DNA of 64,000 bases from UBA2210 sp036825195 (GTDB lineage: Bacteria; Desulfobacterota; Syntrophia; Syntrophales; UBA2210): assembly GCA_036825195.1 (NCBI GenBank), contig DAISYQ010000009.1, forward strand, positions 16,584 to 80,583. Reading direction: 5' to 3'. The translations under genes were made by a program, and so were the position numbers. Positions within the stretch are counted from its first letter, which is position 1, and each line of letters starts with the position of its first letter. Below are positions 63,967-64,000 of the stretch, one piece after another. Under the pieces are notes generated by a model that was not told the DNA's origin, ran no database searches, and was given only the letters and a program-made list of their open reading frames with translations.

Positions 63967-64000
63967 ATCACCACCGTCTTCGCAGTGTCACCGATATCGT
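63963..64000 (-). CDS. C-terminal end of an upstream gene (cut by window edge)
   Basis: Twelve codons, DIGDTAKTVVM and stop, are open to the edge. The TGA at 63963-63965 overlaps the GTG start of the GT2 gene, the coupling seen elsewhere in this cluster. Too short to identify. Confidence 0.4.
   Translation of the reverse strand, partial: DIGDTAKTVVM

Overview
The window reads as chromosome of a Gram-negative, probably deltaproteobacterial (Desulfobacterota-like) organism. The reasons are the mreBC pair, a PpiD/SurA-type periplasmic chaperone, Wzm/Wzt- and Wzx-type glycan export, heptosyltransferase-like GT9, many Sec signal peptides, and at least two genes that only read through with UGA decoded as selenocysteine. 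No rRNA, tRNA, CRISPR array or intact insertion sequence was seen.

Layout. 1-6 kb: mreC (cut by the edge) and mreB on the minus strand. Divergent from them is a ppiD-like gene, followed three bases later by a 117-codon heavy-metal-associated (HMA)-fold protein with an in-frame UGA and a well-formed bacterial SECIS hairpin. 4-9 kb: a YhiN/HI0933 flavoprotein, a crotonase-family protein and DNA polymerase I whose proofreading residues are replaced. 9-30 kb: a surface-glycan locus. It has a membrane 4,6-dehydratase (CapD/WbpM type), a WecA/WbpL-type initiating transferase, an epimerase, GT2, GT4 and CgeB-type transferases, methyltransferases, the Wzt/Wzm ABC exporter and an AT-rich asparagine-synthase-like gene. 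Gene fragments lie around the last.

30-51 kb: a block of very large secreted proteins that share a repeated ~100-residue module (aromatic/Pro/His start, then a Trp-Thr-Gly...Asn core). The modules are joined to a zinc-peptidase-like head with YwqK/MORN-like repeats, to a lipase plus SGNH-like double hydrolase, to a transglutaminase-elicitor-like domain, and to a beta-rich head with an in-frame UGA. In the same block are a metallophosphatase-fold selenoprotein with a second clear SECIS, a lipoprotein, a strongly expressed-looking Cys-rich exported protein, a double CAP-domain protein and a GT-C/TPR membrane protein. 51-64 kb: a second glycan segment with a Wzx-type flippase, GT2, GT8, GT4 and GT9 transferases, a winged-helix regulator with a palindromic candidate operator, a diguanylate cyclase, a UDP-sugar dehydrogenase, a DUF2304 protein and a polyprenol-type GT2.

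How it fits together: the two glycan segments would make, modify and export a surface polysaccharide. The block between them encodes secreted enzymes and structural proteins that may act at or bind that surface (inference). The most notable signals are the two, perhaps three, unrelated selenoprotein genes that simple gene calling would truncate or split, the shared-module secretome, and an A10 tract between two large glycosylation genes that could fuse them.
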